From the NCBI GenBank assembly GCA_018292915.2, contig JACVVK020000205.1, positions 452,001-516,000 of the forward strand: a stretch of DNA of 64,000 bases, written 5' to 3'. Below, one piece after another: positions 42,836 to 53,725 of the stretch. This DNA is from Batillaria attramentaria (Eukaryota; Mollusca; Gastropoda; Batillariidae). The stretch's first letter is position 1, and every line of letters starts with the position of its first letter. The translations under genes were made by a program, and so were the position numbers. The notes under the pieces were generated by a model that saw nothing but the letters and a program-made list of their open reading frames with translations, had not been told where the DNA came from and did not search any database.

Positions 42836-45436
42836 TCGAACAGACCACACACGCCATGACATTCCCATCGTGATAAGGTGGGCAAGGGAGACTACCGCAG
42901 TGGGCCACATTGAAATAGAGCAAGTAACCCTGATTACTAACTTGGCTGCCGGCGCGCGACGCCATGGCCGAATCCACACAGACAAATTCCGACGAGCGCG
43001 GGTGGTCCGGGTACCCACCCATAAGGTACCCACTGTATTCAAGGGTCCAGCCCGAAGTACAGCGACTGGTTCCTGGGATCATCACGTGGGACTCACGTGG
43101 TGTTCTGCACACGGCACAAACCGGATCCTCATCCATGTGCTCTCCCCCTGCCGTCTGGTACTCGCTTCCCCAAACTTCGCCGTGGTAATGAGGAACAACG
43201 TGATTTCCGGCAACGGGACTCATAGTGAGACACAGCGGGTTGCTCGCGCCCCCAGCAGGACGATCTAAGGACCCTCCAACGATACCTGGACAAATGAACA
43301 AGCAGCTAGGATGAGCAAGTTTTGTGTCTGGTTTGGATCACTGAGCAAACGAAACGATGTTGCACGAGACGAAGCTAATCGAAGGAAATGAGGGGGTGGG
43401 GTTGGGTGTTTGGTGTTTAACGTCCTTTTCCACCATATACGGGTGATATCAAAGACGGGGCAACAATGAAAAAGCCAGCACGAATATTTGGCTCAAGCCG
43501 GGATATGAACTCACGACCCGAGCATTAGAAGTCCAACGCTTTACCATTCGGCCAAACCGGCTCCCCGCGAAGGAAATGAGACGAAACGAAAAGAAACACA
43601 GAACAGCACAGTCACAGAACAGCACAGCACAGCTGAGCAGCACAGCACAGCACAGCACAGCACAGTACAGCCACAGCACAGCACTGACAGCTCAGCAGCA
43701 CAGCACCTACGTCACTGTGCACAACTACCTTTTGTTCGGTTTTGTAGTTAGTAGACACACTGAGCGCAACGACTGTGATGTGGCGCATGTGTGTTTCGCG
43801 CGCTGTGCCCAGTTAAGAGCAGGCCCACAGCCACAGCACAGCACAGCACTATGAAATGAAACTAAACAAACAATTCAAACCGCACAACAAACAAACAAAC
43901 CACTTTCACTGTATGTTTGTGCATGTGTGCAGCGTGGTAATACAGTATGATGAACCTTGGCTATGAAGAGTGAAGGGTTTCAAATCTTCTGACCTGAATA
44001 CACTGTCTCGGTCCCGTCTGGACATTGTGAACCACCCCATCTCGTGTAGGTAGAACCTTTGAAGAGATTAAAACAGTCACAGCGGTGAAATATGGATTAC
44101 ATTTGTATTGAACAAAGTTAAAAGTGAGAGGCCCGTTCTGAGATTTAAAACTAACCGGTATGTGAAAATAAACCAGAAATGAGAACCACACATATACCAC
44201 AGAGAAGGTTTTGCTGCATTTACGGAAACCAACACAGCGCTCCAAATAAGTAGAGTTTTCACAATGAGATTCCCGAAAATACACCACACGAGTTTGTTGA
44301 TTTCGACCGAAAACATGCGTGTTTTAACGAACATTTTTTTTTTCGGTCGAAATCAACAGGGTGGGTGGGTGGCTGTTTGGGGGTTTAACGTCCTTTTCCA
44401 CCACGTACGGGTGATATCAAAGACGGGGCAACGATGAAGAAGCCAGCACAAATATTTGGCCCCAGCGGGGATACGAAATCACGGCCCGAACATTTATTAG
44501 AAGTCGAACGCTCTACCATTCGGCCACCCCGGCTCCCCGATCGAAATCAACAGAGTGTCGTGTATTTTACGTAATCGGGGGCACCGATTTGGGAAAATTA
44601 TGTATACCACGTCCGTACCTGCATTTCTTTGATTTGAAATCTGACATCAGAAATGTATATGCTTCACGCGGCATCTCTGACTGAGGCTCAGCAATGTACA
44701 TGCTTCACGCGGCATCTCTGACTGAGGCTCAGCAATGTACATGCTTCACGCGGCATCTCTGACTGAGGCTCAGCAATGTATATGCTTCACGCGGCATCTC
44801 TGACTGAGGCTCAGCAATGTACATGCTTCACGCGGCATCTCTGACTGAGGCTCAGCAATGTACATGCTTCACGCGGCATCTCTGACTGAGGCTCAGCAAT
44901 GTACATGCTTCACGCGGCATCTCTGACTGAGGCTCAGCAATGTACATGCTTCACGCGGCATCTCTGACTGAGGCTCAGCAATGTACATGCTTCACGCGGC
45001 ATCTCTGACTGAGGCTCAGCAATGTATATGCTTCACGCGGCATCTCTGACTGAGGCTCAGCAATGTACATGCTTCACGCGGCATCTCTGACTGAGGCTCA
45101 GCAATGTACATGCTTCACGTGGCATCTCTGACTGAGGCTCAGCAATGTATATGCTTCACGTGGCATCTCTGACTGAGGCTCAGCAATGTATATGCTTCAC
45201 GTGGCATCTCTGACTGAGGCTCAGCAATGTACATGCTTCACGCGGCATCTCTGACTGAGGCTCTTTACTTCACGTTGTCCATAGACTTGGAGTTTTGAGT
45301 AGCGTGCAGTAGCTTACCTTGCCCGGACTTCAGCATGTTGCCCTGTGTCTGCAACGCCTGGACGTCAGCAGTGAGTTGGGCCAGCTTCTGACTGTTCGAC
45401 TCCACGGCTGTCTCCCAAGGCCCGGTGTCGTCAGAC
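42831..45436 (-). CDS. short-chain collagen C4-like secreted protein, three 3' exons
   Basis: On the minus strand three exons join in phase: 45318-45436 (coiled-coil heptads, SNSQKLAQLTADVQALQTQ), 43994-44056 (GSTYTRWGGSQCPDGTETVY) and 43285-42831 (stop TAA 42833-42831). The C-terminal part shows the family hallmarks: NPLCLTMSP, WGSEYQT, DEDPVCAVCRTP, VMIPGTSRC, GWTLEYSGYLMGG, SSEFVCVD, CGSLPCPP and CVVC near the end. Proteins of this type are numerous in molluscs and share a cysteine-rich domain with sponge short-chain collagen C4. They are secreted, with roles not well established (matrix or defence). No Gly-X-Y stretch is seen, so the name reflects the C-terminal domain only. The exon at 45436 starts at phase 2, so at least one upstream exon is needed. 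60968-61300 is a candidate first exon but ends at phase 0. Confidence 0.85.
43393..43568 (-). mobile_element. SINE-A, minus orientation
   Basis: Complete copy (GTTTAACGTCC, body, head ending GGCCAAACCGGCTCCCC). GAAGGAAATGAG before it and GAAGGAAATGAGACG after it form a target duplication. Confidence 0.92.
43604..43855. repeat. (CACAG)n blocks
   Basis: CACAG/CAGCA runs at 43604-43705 and 43828-43850 around a unique segment, in an intron of the collagen C4-like gene. Confidence 0.85.
44360..44540 (-). mobile_element. SINE-A with target duplication
   Basis: Complete reverse copy flanked by TCGAAATCAACAG on both sides (about 44347-44359 and 44541-44553). Confidence 0.92.
44652..45264. repeat. 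41-bp minisatellite, about 15 copies
   Basis: ATGCTTCACGCGGCATCTCT followed by GACTGAGGCTCAGCAATGTAC repeats with a 41-bp period. Units vary only at TAC/TAT and CGCGG/CGTGG. It lies in the intron between 44056 and 45318. Confidence 0.96.
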
Positions 45437-46600
45437 CTGTGCAAACATGGGCGGTTCAGTTCCGAGGCGAAACAAAGAAAGTATAACTATAGGCCTAATG
45501 GATACCTCACCTCGTGATGCCATCATACTAGTGTATTGTAAGGCGGGCACCAGCAAGTGTACAAGTGTGTCATCTAGCCAATAGACGATGGCCATTGATA
45601 GTAAAGCCTAATCCATATTCGCACGAAAACAAAAAAACAAAAACAAAAAACAAAAAATCGTGTGTGTGGGCTTGTTTTGGATGGTTTTTTTGTGTTTTTT
45701 TTGTGTTTTTTTTTTGGGGGGGGGGGGGGCGGGGGGGGGGGGGGCTGTTGGTGACAGACACACGTTTAAGTTGCCTCTCTTCGGTTTTTTCGCAGTTTTT
45801 TTTTCCTGCTTGGCTAAGAGACTGAAGAAGAAAGGATTCTGCCTTGCTTGGATCTAGGCAGGATCAGCTTGCGGAATGTCTCGTACTAAATCGAGTCAAA
45901 ATACACGTGCAGACTCGTTTACGGTGCTGAACAAATGGTGGCGCCCTGCTTCGGGGGGATGGTGTGTGTGTGTTTGTGTGTGTGTGTGTGGGGGGGGGGG
46001 GGCGACAGGATTGCCTGACAAGAATTGGAAGGAGCGGGAACACTTTTTTTGGGAGGTGGGGGGGGGGGAAGGGGAACCTCAGTTGTAGGCCCGCTACAAG
46101 CCATATGAAAACTGAAATGTTTCTTGATTCTGTGTTTTTATTATTTATTTTCATTTTTTTTTTCTTTTTAAAAAAATACTTGGCTGAGGATACCGTCTTC
46201 ATTGGTTCTGAATACAACACTACAATTTGTCTGCTGCTGATGGGCATATGACAAAAGGACAAAAAAAAAACCAAAAAAACCTCGCTTCCACCACCCCCCC
46301 CCCCCCAAAAAAAAAAAGCAACAAAAAAACAAAAAAAAAAACAAACAAAAAAAAAAAAAAAAAACAACGAAAACAAGGAACAAAAACAAACAACAAACAA
46401 AACAAACAGATTTAAAGTTTTCTTATCTGAATTTGTTTGTGAAACTCGTGCCAGATTTGTATTTTCATGTCATGGAAATATTTGTTTCTCAATTAGTTGA
46501 AGTATTTCCGTGAGCATGCGTACCTCTTCTCGCTTTTTTTCGGAAGCGAAGACATCAGTTGTGGCGAACCATGTGAGTGTGCGGGGTCCTCATTTTCTCG
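45437..46600. other. homopolymer-rich intergenic/intronic DNA
   Basis: Long G, T, A and C tracts (45700-45745, 45980-46003, 46255-46400) produce spurious open frames. No exon recognised. The missing exon of the collagen C4-like gene may be in 45.4-61 kb but was not found. Confidence 0.5.
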
Positions 46601-46604
46601 GATC

Positions 46605-47720
46605 TGAAAGATAACGAAAATACTCCGACAAGCAATCCAGCGAACAAGACGGACACTCTGACGAACAAGGCAAACACCCCGACAAACACGACGAACACTC
46701 CGACAACAAGATGAGCACTCCGACAGCCCGACAAAACACTCTGGCAAACAAGACGAACACTCCGCCAAACACTCAGACGAACACTAAGACAAACAAGAAG
46801 AACACTCCGACAACAAGATGATCACCCTGACAAACACTGCGACGAACACTCCGACAAACAAGATGAACGCTCCGAAAAACATGCCGACAAACAAGACAAA
46901 CACTCCGACGAACGAGACAAACAATACGAACACTCCGACGAACAAGACAAACGCTCCGACAAATGAGACAAACAATACGAACACCACCGAACAAGACAAA
47001 CACTCCGACGAACGAGACAAACAATACGAACACTCCGACGAACAAGACAAAAACTCCGACAAACGAGTCAAACAATACGAACACTCCACCGAACAAGACA
47101 AACACTCCGACAAACACACCGATAAACAATCCGACAAACACACCGATAAACAAGAAAACACTCCGTCAAACTCTGACAAACACTCCGACGGACAAGACCA
47201 ACACTCCGACAAACGAGACAAACACTCCGACAAACAAGACAAACACTCCGACAAAGAAGACCTACACTCCGACAAACAGGACAAACACCCCGACGAACAA
47301 AACAAACATTCCGACGAACAAGACAAACACTCCGACAAACAAGACAGACACTCCGACAAACAAGACAAACACTCCGACGAACAAGACCAACACTCCGACA
47401 AACGAGACCAACACTCCGACGAACGAGACAAACGCTCCGACGAATAAGACAAACGCTCCGACGAACAAGACAAACACTCCGACAATCAAAGACAAACACT
47501 CTGACAATCAAAGACAAACACTCTAACAAACACTGCGACGAACAAGACAAACACTTCAACAGACAAGACGAACACTCCGACAAACAATCCACCACACACG
47601 ACAAACGCAGACAAACTTTCATACAAACAAGACAAACACTCCAAGTGACAATAAAATCAAACAGGACGTACAAACACTCCAACAAACAAGACAAACACTC
47701 CAACAGACATCACCGCGTGT
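46605..47720. repeat. 21-bp degenerate minisatellite (CACTCCGACAAACAAGACAAA)
   Basis: About 1.1 kb of ACAAACACTCCGACAAACAAG units and shorter variants. Because the period is a multiple of three, several frames on both strands stay open for about 200 codons. No conserved start, splice context or domain supports a gene. Confidence 0.9.
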
Positions 47721-47744
47721 TCAGTCATTGTACTATTCGCAGTC

Positions 47745-48030
47745 ACTATAGTCACACGTGGCGTGCAAACTGTGACGTAAACCCCGAGATTTTTACGTCA
47801 CCAGCGACGCACCACATGCTCACTATAGGAAGGGACCAGCTGGAATTGCGTGGCGGACGGAGAGTGTGGTGTAAAATCGGCGCGTACAAGTGTGATTTTT
47901 ACGTCACACCAGTGACGTACCACTTACTCACTGAAACGCACCACTTGACCAGCTGAAATTGCGTGGCGTACGCTATAGGGTGTGACGTAACATCGGCGCG
48001 TACAGTTGTGATGTTTGCATCACACCAGTG
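47745..48030. repeat. ~115-bp tandem unit rich in TGACGT words
   Basis: ACCAGCTGGAATTGCGTGGCG is followed by ATCGGCGCGTACA and TTTTACGTCAC, and ACCAGCTGAAATTGCGTGGCG by the same series. TGACGTAA, TTACGTCA and TGACGTAC recur. Confidence 0.75.
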
Positions 48031-48941
48031 CCACATATCTTGAGGTAGGGGGGCTGAGCTGTTCGGGTAACCCATGAGTGATCGGGGAAGTCACATCCTG
48101 GGTTAGGGATCCAAGCGAACAAACTTTTTGGTGGCTGCATCTTTTGCATGGTGGCTAAGCACAGGAAAACGTCAGGCTAATGTAAGAAAAAATGGCAGCG
48201 TACCTTATAAGCTGTACGATGATTTTTACTAGGTGAGCTTGTCTGAAGTTAGAATGGGATCCCCTATGGCGCACGGGGAACCTCACCCCGCAGCGTTAGC
48301 ATGGGACGTTTTCCACTGAGACACGCAAGCAATGTTGCTTGTACGGCTAAAGTGTATATTTTCGTGGAGCGTTATTCAGCGTCAGTTGTGTCCTATCATT
48401 ACATAAATATTGGTCCAGCCACCACAGAGATATTGATGGTTTTTTTTTTTTTGCTATGGTTGGATACACGACCCTCGATGACGGGACAGGGACATCATGA
48501 CTAAGTCAAGGTGACCTTCTCGGATGTGGAGGCCACGAGCACGCATGCGTAGTCCTGACTAAGGGTTGATGGGAGTTTGGACAGGTGGCGTTATCATCTA
48601 CATTTTCGCTTGTTAAAACTCAAGCACGATAGACAGCCAACTGGTCCAGTGCGACAAGGTCTTAACAGACGTAAATGAGGACTGATGTTTTCGTGATTTC
48701 TTTAGCTTAAAAAAAAAAGAGAAAAAGAGAAAAGAAAAAAAAAAAAGAAAAACAAGGAAAAGAAAAGGAAAAAAAAAAGATGAAAAAAAAAGAAAAAAGA
48801 AAGGAAAAAAAGAAAAGAAAAAACAAAATTTAAAAAAAAAATGGAAAAAAAAGGAGAGAATAAGAAATGTGTATGTATACACACGAAACGTTAACAACCT
48901 CAGAGATTGGTCGGATATGAACTGTTGTTCTGTGGTTTACC

Positions 48942-49072
48942 GTTAGGGTGATGTCAAAGACGGAGCAACGAAGAAGGGAAAAGCCAGCACAAATGTTTGA
49001 CTCCCGGTCTGGATTCGAACCCACGACCTAACGCTGATAGTCCAGCGCTTTACCATTCAGCTATCCCGAGAC
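48942..49072 (-). mobile_element. SINE-A, partial minus copy
   Basis: GGGTGATGTCAAAGACGGAGC, then GGATTCGAACCCACGACC and TACCATTCAGCTATCCCG. The tail is missing. Confidence 0.8.
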
Positions 49073-49095
49073 GCGAACACCACATGCAGTCAACT

Positions 49096-49369
49096 GGGCC
49101 CGTATGTAAAAGTCGAAGTTCACTTAACCCACGGCTACGGGCCTAACCCAGACTAGGACAAAAGAAACCCAAAAGCAAAATTAAATGCAAAAGGAAGCGA
49201 AGAAAGGAATTTAAAAAATCCTTCTATAATGGGTTAGGCACCTTGCTGGAATGGGCCCGCTTCTTGATTTAAAACCAAACAGAAAATTTAACCCTAGAGC
49301 TAGTTTGGTTCGAGGTTAGACTCTAACCCCGGGCTAAAAACCCTAACCTCGACTATTACATACGGGCCC
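49096..49369. mobile_element. GGGCCC-ended MITE, copy 2
   Basis: GGGCCCGTATGTAAAAGTCG pairs with the reversed right end GGGCCCGTATGTAATAGTCG. Collinear with 29577-29855. Confidence 0.87.
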
Positions 49370-49439
49370 TAGTGCTTAACTCCCGGGAAGGACAATGTGA
49401 ATTTTCGCGGTCTCACACAGCCTGTAGACGGTTTTAGAT

Positions 49440-49667
49440 CTCATTCTAGGGGCTAATGCTGCCATTCGTATGCTCACAGACCGTTCTGAGCTGTTTTCGT
49501 GGTATCTGTCATCACACCACTTAGACACCGTGGACAGTGACAGTGTCTGTAATGCTGGCACTGAGCCAACAGAAGCGTACTCGATGACGCGGCGACCGCA
49601 CATAACGCTAAAGGAGTGTAACGACATTCGTAGAATTTGGATGTTCGACCGCTCACGCAAAGTGTAA
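49440..49667 (+). pseudogene. orphan exon-like ORF, unassigned
   Basis: After an acceptor-like CTCATTCTAG, a frame of about 70 codons runs to TAA with balanced amino-acid composition (segment SELFSWYLSSHHLDTVDSDS; end RRIWMFDRSRKV). No partner exon or family recognised. It could be a TE remnant or chance. Confidence 0.25.
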
Positions 49668-49954
49668 ACAACATTGTATCGCATTAAGAGCTGTACTAAT
49701 CATCAAGAAAGAGTATTTCAAGTGTAAGCAGCATTATATCACGTTAGGAGATGTACTAATGATGAAGATAGAGTATTTTAAGCGTACAGTCGCACTCAGG
49801 AGCGAACCTGTTTCAAAACATAAGCTGCCTAGGCAAAGAAGGAATTTAGCATCCATCGTGGTTTTGTTTGAATTATTGTCACAGGAAGCAATCAAGCTTT
49901 AACCTTAATTGTATCCGGTTCAAATTTTAACCCAAGCTCTGGTATCTCGTATCT

Positions 49955-50240
49955 AGAGGCATGGTGCACGGACCTTCAAAAATCCAGCGCCGAAATTGTG
50001 GAACTCTCTCCCTGAGACAGTGAAGGAGGCAGTCAGCATTACCGCATTCCGATAGCGCCTGAAGACTCATCTCTTCAGTGCCTAACGCCAGTAATCATCT
50101 GCAGCTTTTTTTTTTCACTCTCACTATCTTTTCTTTCAAAACCTCTCCCTCAGCGCCGTGAGCACCCAGTCAGGGTGGAGCCGTGCGCTATATCAAGTCT
50201 CCATCATCATCATCATCATCATCATCGTCTCTCTAGTTAT
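49955..50240 (+). mobile_element. CR1/L2-like LINE 3' end
   Basis: Encodes APKLWNSLPETVKEAVSITA, then a stop, then RLKTHLFS, typical of the C-terminus of CR1/L2/jockey-type ORF2. It ends in (ATC)n at 50200-50227. Confidence 0.8.
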
Positions 50241-50727
50241 GTAGCACAGGCCTATTGCTAAAAAGGGAAGGAGCCGTGGAAACGACTCCATGATAATTCA
50301 GTGAAATCTCCTGTGTTAGAGATACGAAAACCCGTCAGTCTCGGGAGGCCGAATTCAAAACTGGTTTCCGGCAGTCGTGAACAAAGGAGTGGCGCTCAAG
50401 GGACGGAACTCAGTCTCTGACTACGACATCGTAATTACAGCTGTTATTTAATCAACAAACTTGTTTCTTTTATAAGACATGACTCCACATCAAACATAAC
50501 TATGATACTTTTATAAAAACAACAAACAAACAAACAAACAAACAACAACAGCAACACCCCCCCCCCCCCAACAACAACCCCCCAACAACAACAACAAAAC
50601 CCCAAAAGCAAAAAAAAACAAACAACAACAACAAAAAAAAACAAAAAAAACCACACTTTTCAGTTTGATGCAGCTCCATGGAACGCATTGCAAACGTTTC
50701 GAACAATTGCCGACCTCAGCTGCACAA
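50241..50727. other. low complexity, nothing recognised
   Basis: AAC-rich and C-tract DNA at 50515-50655. The open frames here are composition artefacts. Confidence 0.5.
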
Positions 50728-50789
50728 TAATAATAATAATAATAATTATAAGGCGCCCCGGCGTCTCTGAAAGACAGACTCAGAGCGCG

Positions 50790-50791
50790 CG

Positions 50792-50840
<49 letters not shown>
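50790..50840. repeat. (GC)n(AC)n microsatellite inside the LINE 3' end
   Basis: (GC)n at about 50786-50800 then (AC)n to 50840. Confidence 0.92.
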
Positions 50841-50843
<3 letters not shown>

Positions 50844-51965
50844 GACAGAGGGTCCCAGTTTTCAATGGAAAGCCTGACGGAACAGGTATGTTTTAAGTTG
50901 TGATTTAAAGGCTGACAGCGTGGGGACATCGCTGAGAGCAGAAGGCAGCGAGTTCCAGATTGTTGGGGCGAGGTAGCTGAACGCGCGTTCACCGGCAGTT
51001 TCCATATTACGCAGAGGAACTATGAGAGGGTTTTTTTTTATCACAGGATCGAAGTCTGCGGGAGGGCTGATAAGTAGAGAGTGCAGCTGATAGATACTGA
51101 GGTAAGGATCCGGTGAAATGACGGTAAGCAAGGACGGCAAGTTTGTATTGGCAGCGGTACTTAACCGGCAGCCAGTGAAGGTATCTCAGCATATCTTTTT
51201 AAGGATGAGACGAGCTGCATTGTTCTGGACTCTCTGCAGACGGGAAAGTTGCTCGGCGGAGAGTCCGGCAAGCACAGAGTTACAGTAGTCCAGTTTGGAT
51301 ACAACAAAGGCATGGACTAATCTTGTAGCCGCACTCTCTGACAGGAATGGACGGAGCAAAGAGATCCTACGGATTTCAAGATACTCTCCCTATCTACAGA
51401 CACTACTGATCTGGTCATGCATGGAGAGAGTCTGATCAATCTTGACTCCGAGGTACCTCACACAGTGGTGGAATTGAACAACAGATCCGCTCACATTCAT
51501 GAAATCATGATCTATTGCGCTAAGTCTACACTGGGCACCAACAGGCATGACCTCAGTTTTGTCAGTGTTAAGCTTGAGTTTGTTACTAGTCATCCATGCA
51601 AGGACGTTTTCGATACAGGTGTTATTTAGGACACCAGTGAACTGACTGGGAGCGGCACTTTGTGACAACTCGGTGTCATCCGCGTACTTATTAAAAACAC
51701 AGTTTTGGGCACTGATGACATCGGATAAAGACTGAGAGTACAGAGTAAAAAGCACCGGGCCGAGCACAGACCCCTGGGGGACTCCGTACATCAAAACACA
51801 GGGGTCAGACGACTGACCGTCAACTAACACTGACTGAGTACGGTCCTTCAGATAAGAAGAAAACCACGAAAGAACAGTGCCATGTACACCAAAAGTGATT
51901 TCCAACTTTTTCAGCAGTACAGAATGATCCAGCGTGTCGAACGCTGCACTGAGGTCGAGGAGGGC

Positions 51966-52138
51966 GGGTGTGGGTGGGTGTTTGGAGGTTTAACGTCCTT
52001 TTCCACCACATACGGGTGATATCAAAGACGGGGCAACGATGAAAAAGCCAGCACAAATATTTGGCCTCAGCCGGGATCGAACTCACGGCCCGAGCATTAG
52101 AAGTCCAACGCTCTACCATTCGACCACCCCGGCTCCCC
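51966..52138 (-). mobile_element. SINE-A nested in the LINE
   Basis: A perfect 15-bp duplication GAGGTCGAGGAGGGC flanks it at 51951-51965 and 52139-52153. Removing one copy restores the RT frame of the LINE. Confidence 0.95.
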
Positions 52139-53013
52139 GAGGTCGAGGAGGGCAACAAGCGAGACAAGTCTCTCATCTGCCTGCACAAGCAGACCGTCCA
52201 GGACGCTCAGTACAGCTGTCTCCGTGCCGTGATCCTTTCTGTACGCTGATTGGTGGATTTCAACAAGGTCATTGTCTGACATATGCTGTTGGAGCTGCTT
52301 GAGTACTACTTTTACAAGAATCTTTGACACAAAAGGAAGATTAGAAACAGGCCAAAAATTCTTCAAGTTATTTTCATCAAGACCTGGCTTCTTAAGAAGT
52401 GGGGTCACCACAGCGTGTTTAAACTGTTTTGGGACAATCCCCGTGGAGAGAGATGAATTGACAATGGCGGTGATAACGGGAAGCAGGTCATCTACTAACT
52501 CTTGGTCGGTGATGACACAATGAGATCACGGATCTCCTTCTTCGTCACAGGTCGGAAACAAGACAATGACGGCCCGTCAAATAATTATACGCCATAGGAA
52601 GGCAGTACATGTACTTGTGTAGCTCTTGCTCGCACTAGAAAAATTCACAGAAGACTATTCGGAGAGGCTGCATAGAGTGGTTAGTGCATGACGTCCGTTC
52701 TGAACTTCAGACTTATATGTCCGCTGAGTGCATAAAGAAAATTAAAAACAATGAAAAATACAATACAATACAATACAATACAATACAATACAATATTACC
52801 TTCTTCCTTTTCAAACAACACCTTCAATGCGTACTTTGTTTTTCTGTACACAACATTCACGCACTTACACTGATTATCCATTTCCAGTCATCACCCGACA
52901 TTATTTATTTAGGCCTATACTTTTACCGCTTTGTTTCTTTCTTGCGCAGCTCATAGCCCTGAATACTCTATCTCCTGTTGCCCTATTCTGAAACAACGCT
53001 TCTGTGATCGGGT

Positions 53014-53060
53014 TGTGTGTGTGTGTGTGTGTGTGTGTGCGTGCGTGCGTGCGTGTGTGT
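53014..53060. repeat. (GT)n with (GC) variants
   Basis: Dinucleotide tract about 670 bp upstream of the GPCR start codon. Confidence 0.9.
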
Positions 53061-53725
53061 ACACAACTTACTCACTAAATTCTGATTTCCCTCCCTGCAG
53101 TGCCTACCGCTTCTCTTTTACATAGATAAAAAATCTTACTTTTATTACTGAAACATAAAAACAATTTTCTGAAAGAAGCCACATCAGTACGGTAGAACAG
53201 AGCATGAATTTTAAAAAAAAAATCTGCACACAAATCCGTCTGCAAAAAAATGAATAATGACAAACAATTTTTTTTTGTACAAAAGAGTTTTTTGTTTTTC
53301 TTTTGAGCACTGCACAAAACACCCGAAGCATCAACCAAGAGAAAAATGGCGAACAAAAAGAAAGACCCCTGCGTCGGAAAGGCAATATCAGATACTGCAA
53401 AAACTTTTTACACGACGTGTTTTTTTTTTGTTGGTGGGTTTTTTTTTTGGTGATCTTTCTTCTTCTTTTCAGTCCTCATATCCCGATCACAGTTTCTTTC
53501 TATTACCTTTCTACGTTCACAAAAAAAAAAAAAAAAAAAATAGTGTTTCTGCTGGAGAATTCCTTTTGAGGTTCGTTCTCTATAAACTTACTCATTGTTT
53601 GTCTATTGAAAACTTGCTTGTTTCATAGTCTGGAGCGTACAATGACTCACAAAGACAGAACAATTGTTTTCCTTCGAGACGCGCACAACAGTAGTCATTG
53701 ATCGGCCGGGATACTTCAAACCACG

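Larger units (their letters stand above)
50728..52560 (-). mobile_element. jockey/CR1-type LINE, 5'-truncated reverse transcriptase remnant
   Basis: Reading right to left: an RT N-terminal part (52411 to 52140; VSNLPFVSKILVKVVLKQL), then motifs VPQGSVLGPVLF and YADDTE (51905-51390), then a C-terminal part (AFSYLAPTIWNSLPSAL, 51140-50862), and a 3' end with GGCGCC and (ATT)n. YADD is the RT catalytic box. Frames are broken and the endonuclease part is missing, so it is dead. It supplies the tail type seen in three short fragments elsewhere. Confidence 0.9.

Noticed and set aside
44652..45264. CRISPR-like array of regularly spaced repeats
   Set aside because: Contiguous 41-bp minisatellite without unique spacers, in a eukaryotic intron.
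46605..47720. Long open frames of about 190-230 codons on both strands
   Set aside because: All follow from a 21-bp repeat whose length is a multiple of three; no domain, start context or splice structure.
51417..51629. Plus-strand ORFs across the LINE
   Set aside because: Antisense shadows of the reverse transcriptase frame.
53257..53628. ORF of about 120 codons upstream of the GPCR
   Set aside because: Driven by T and A homopolymers; no domain or splice link to the GPCR start.
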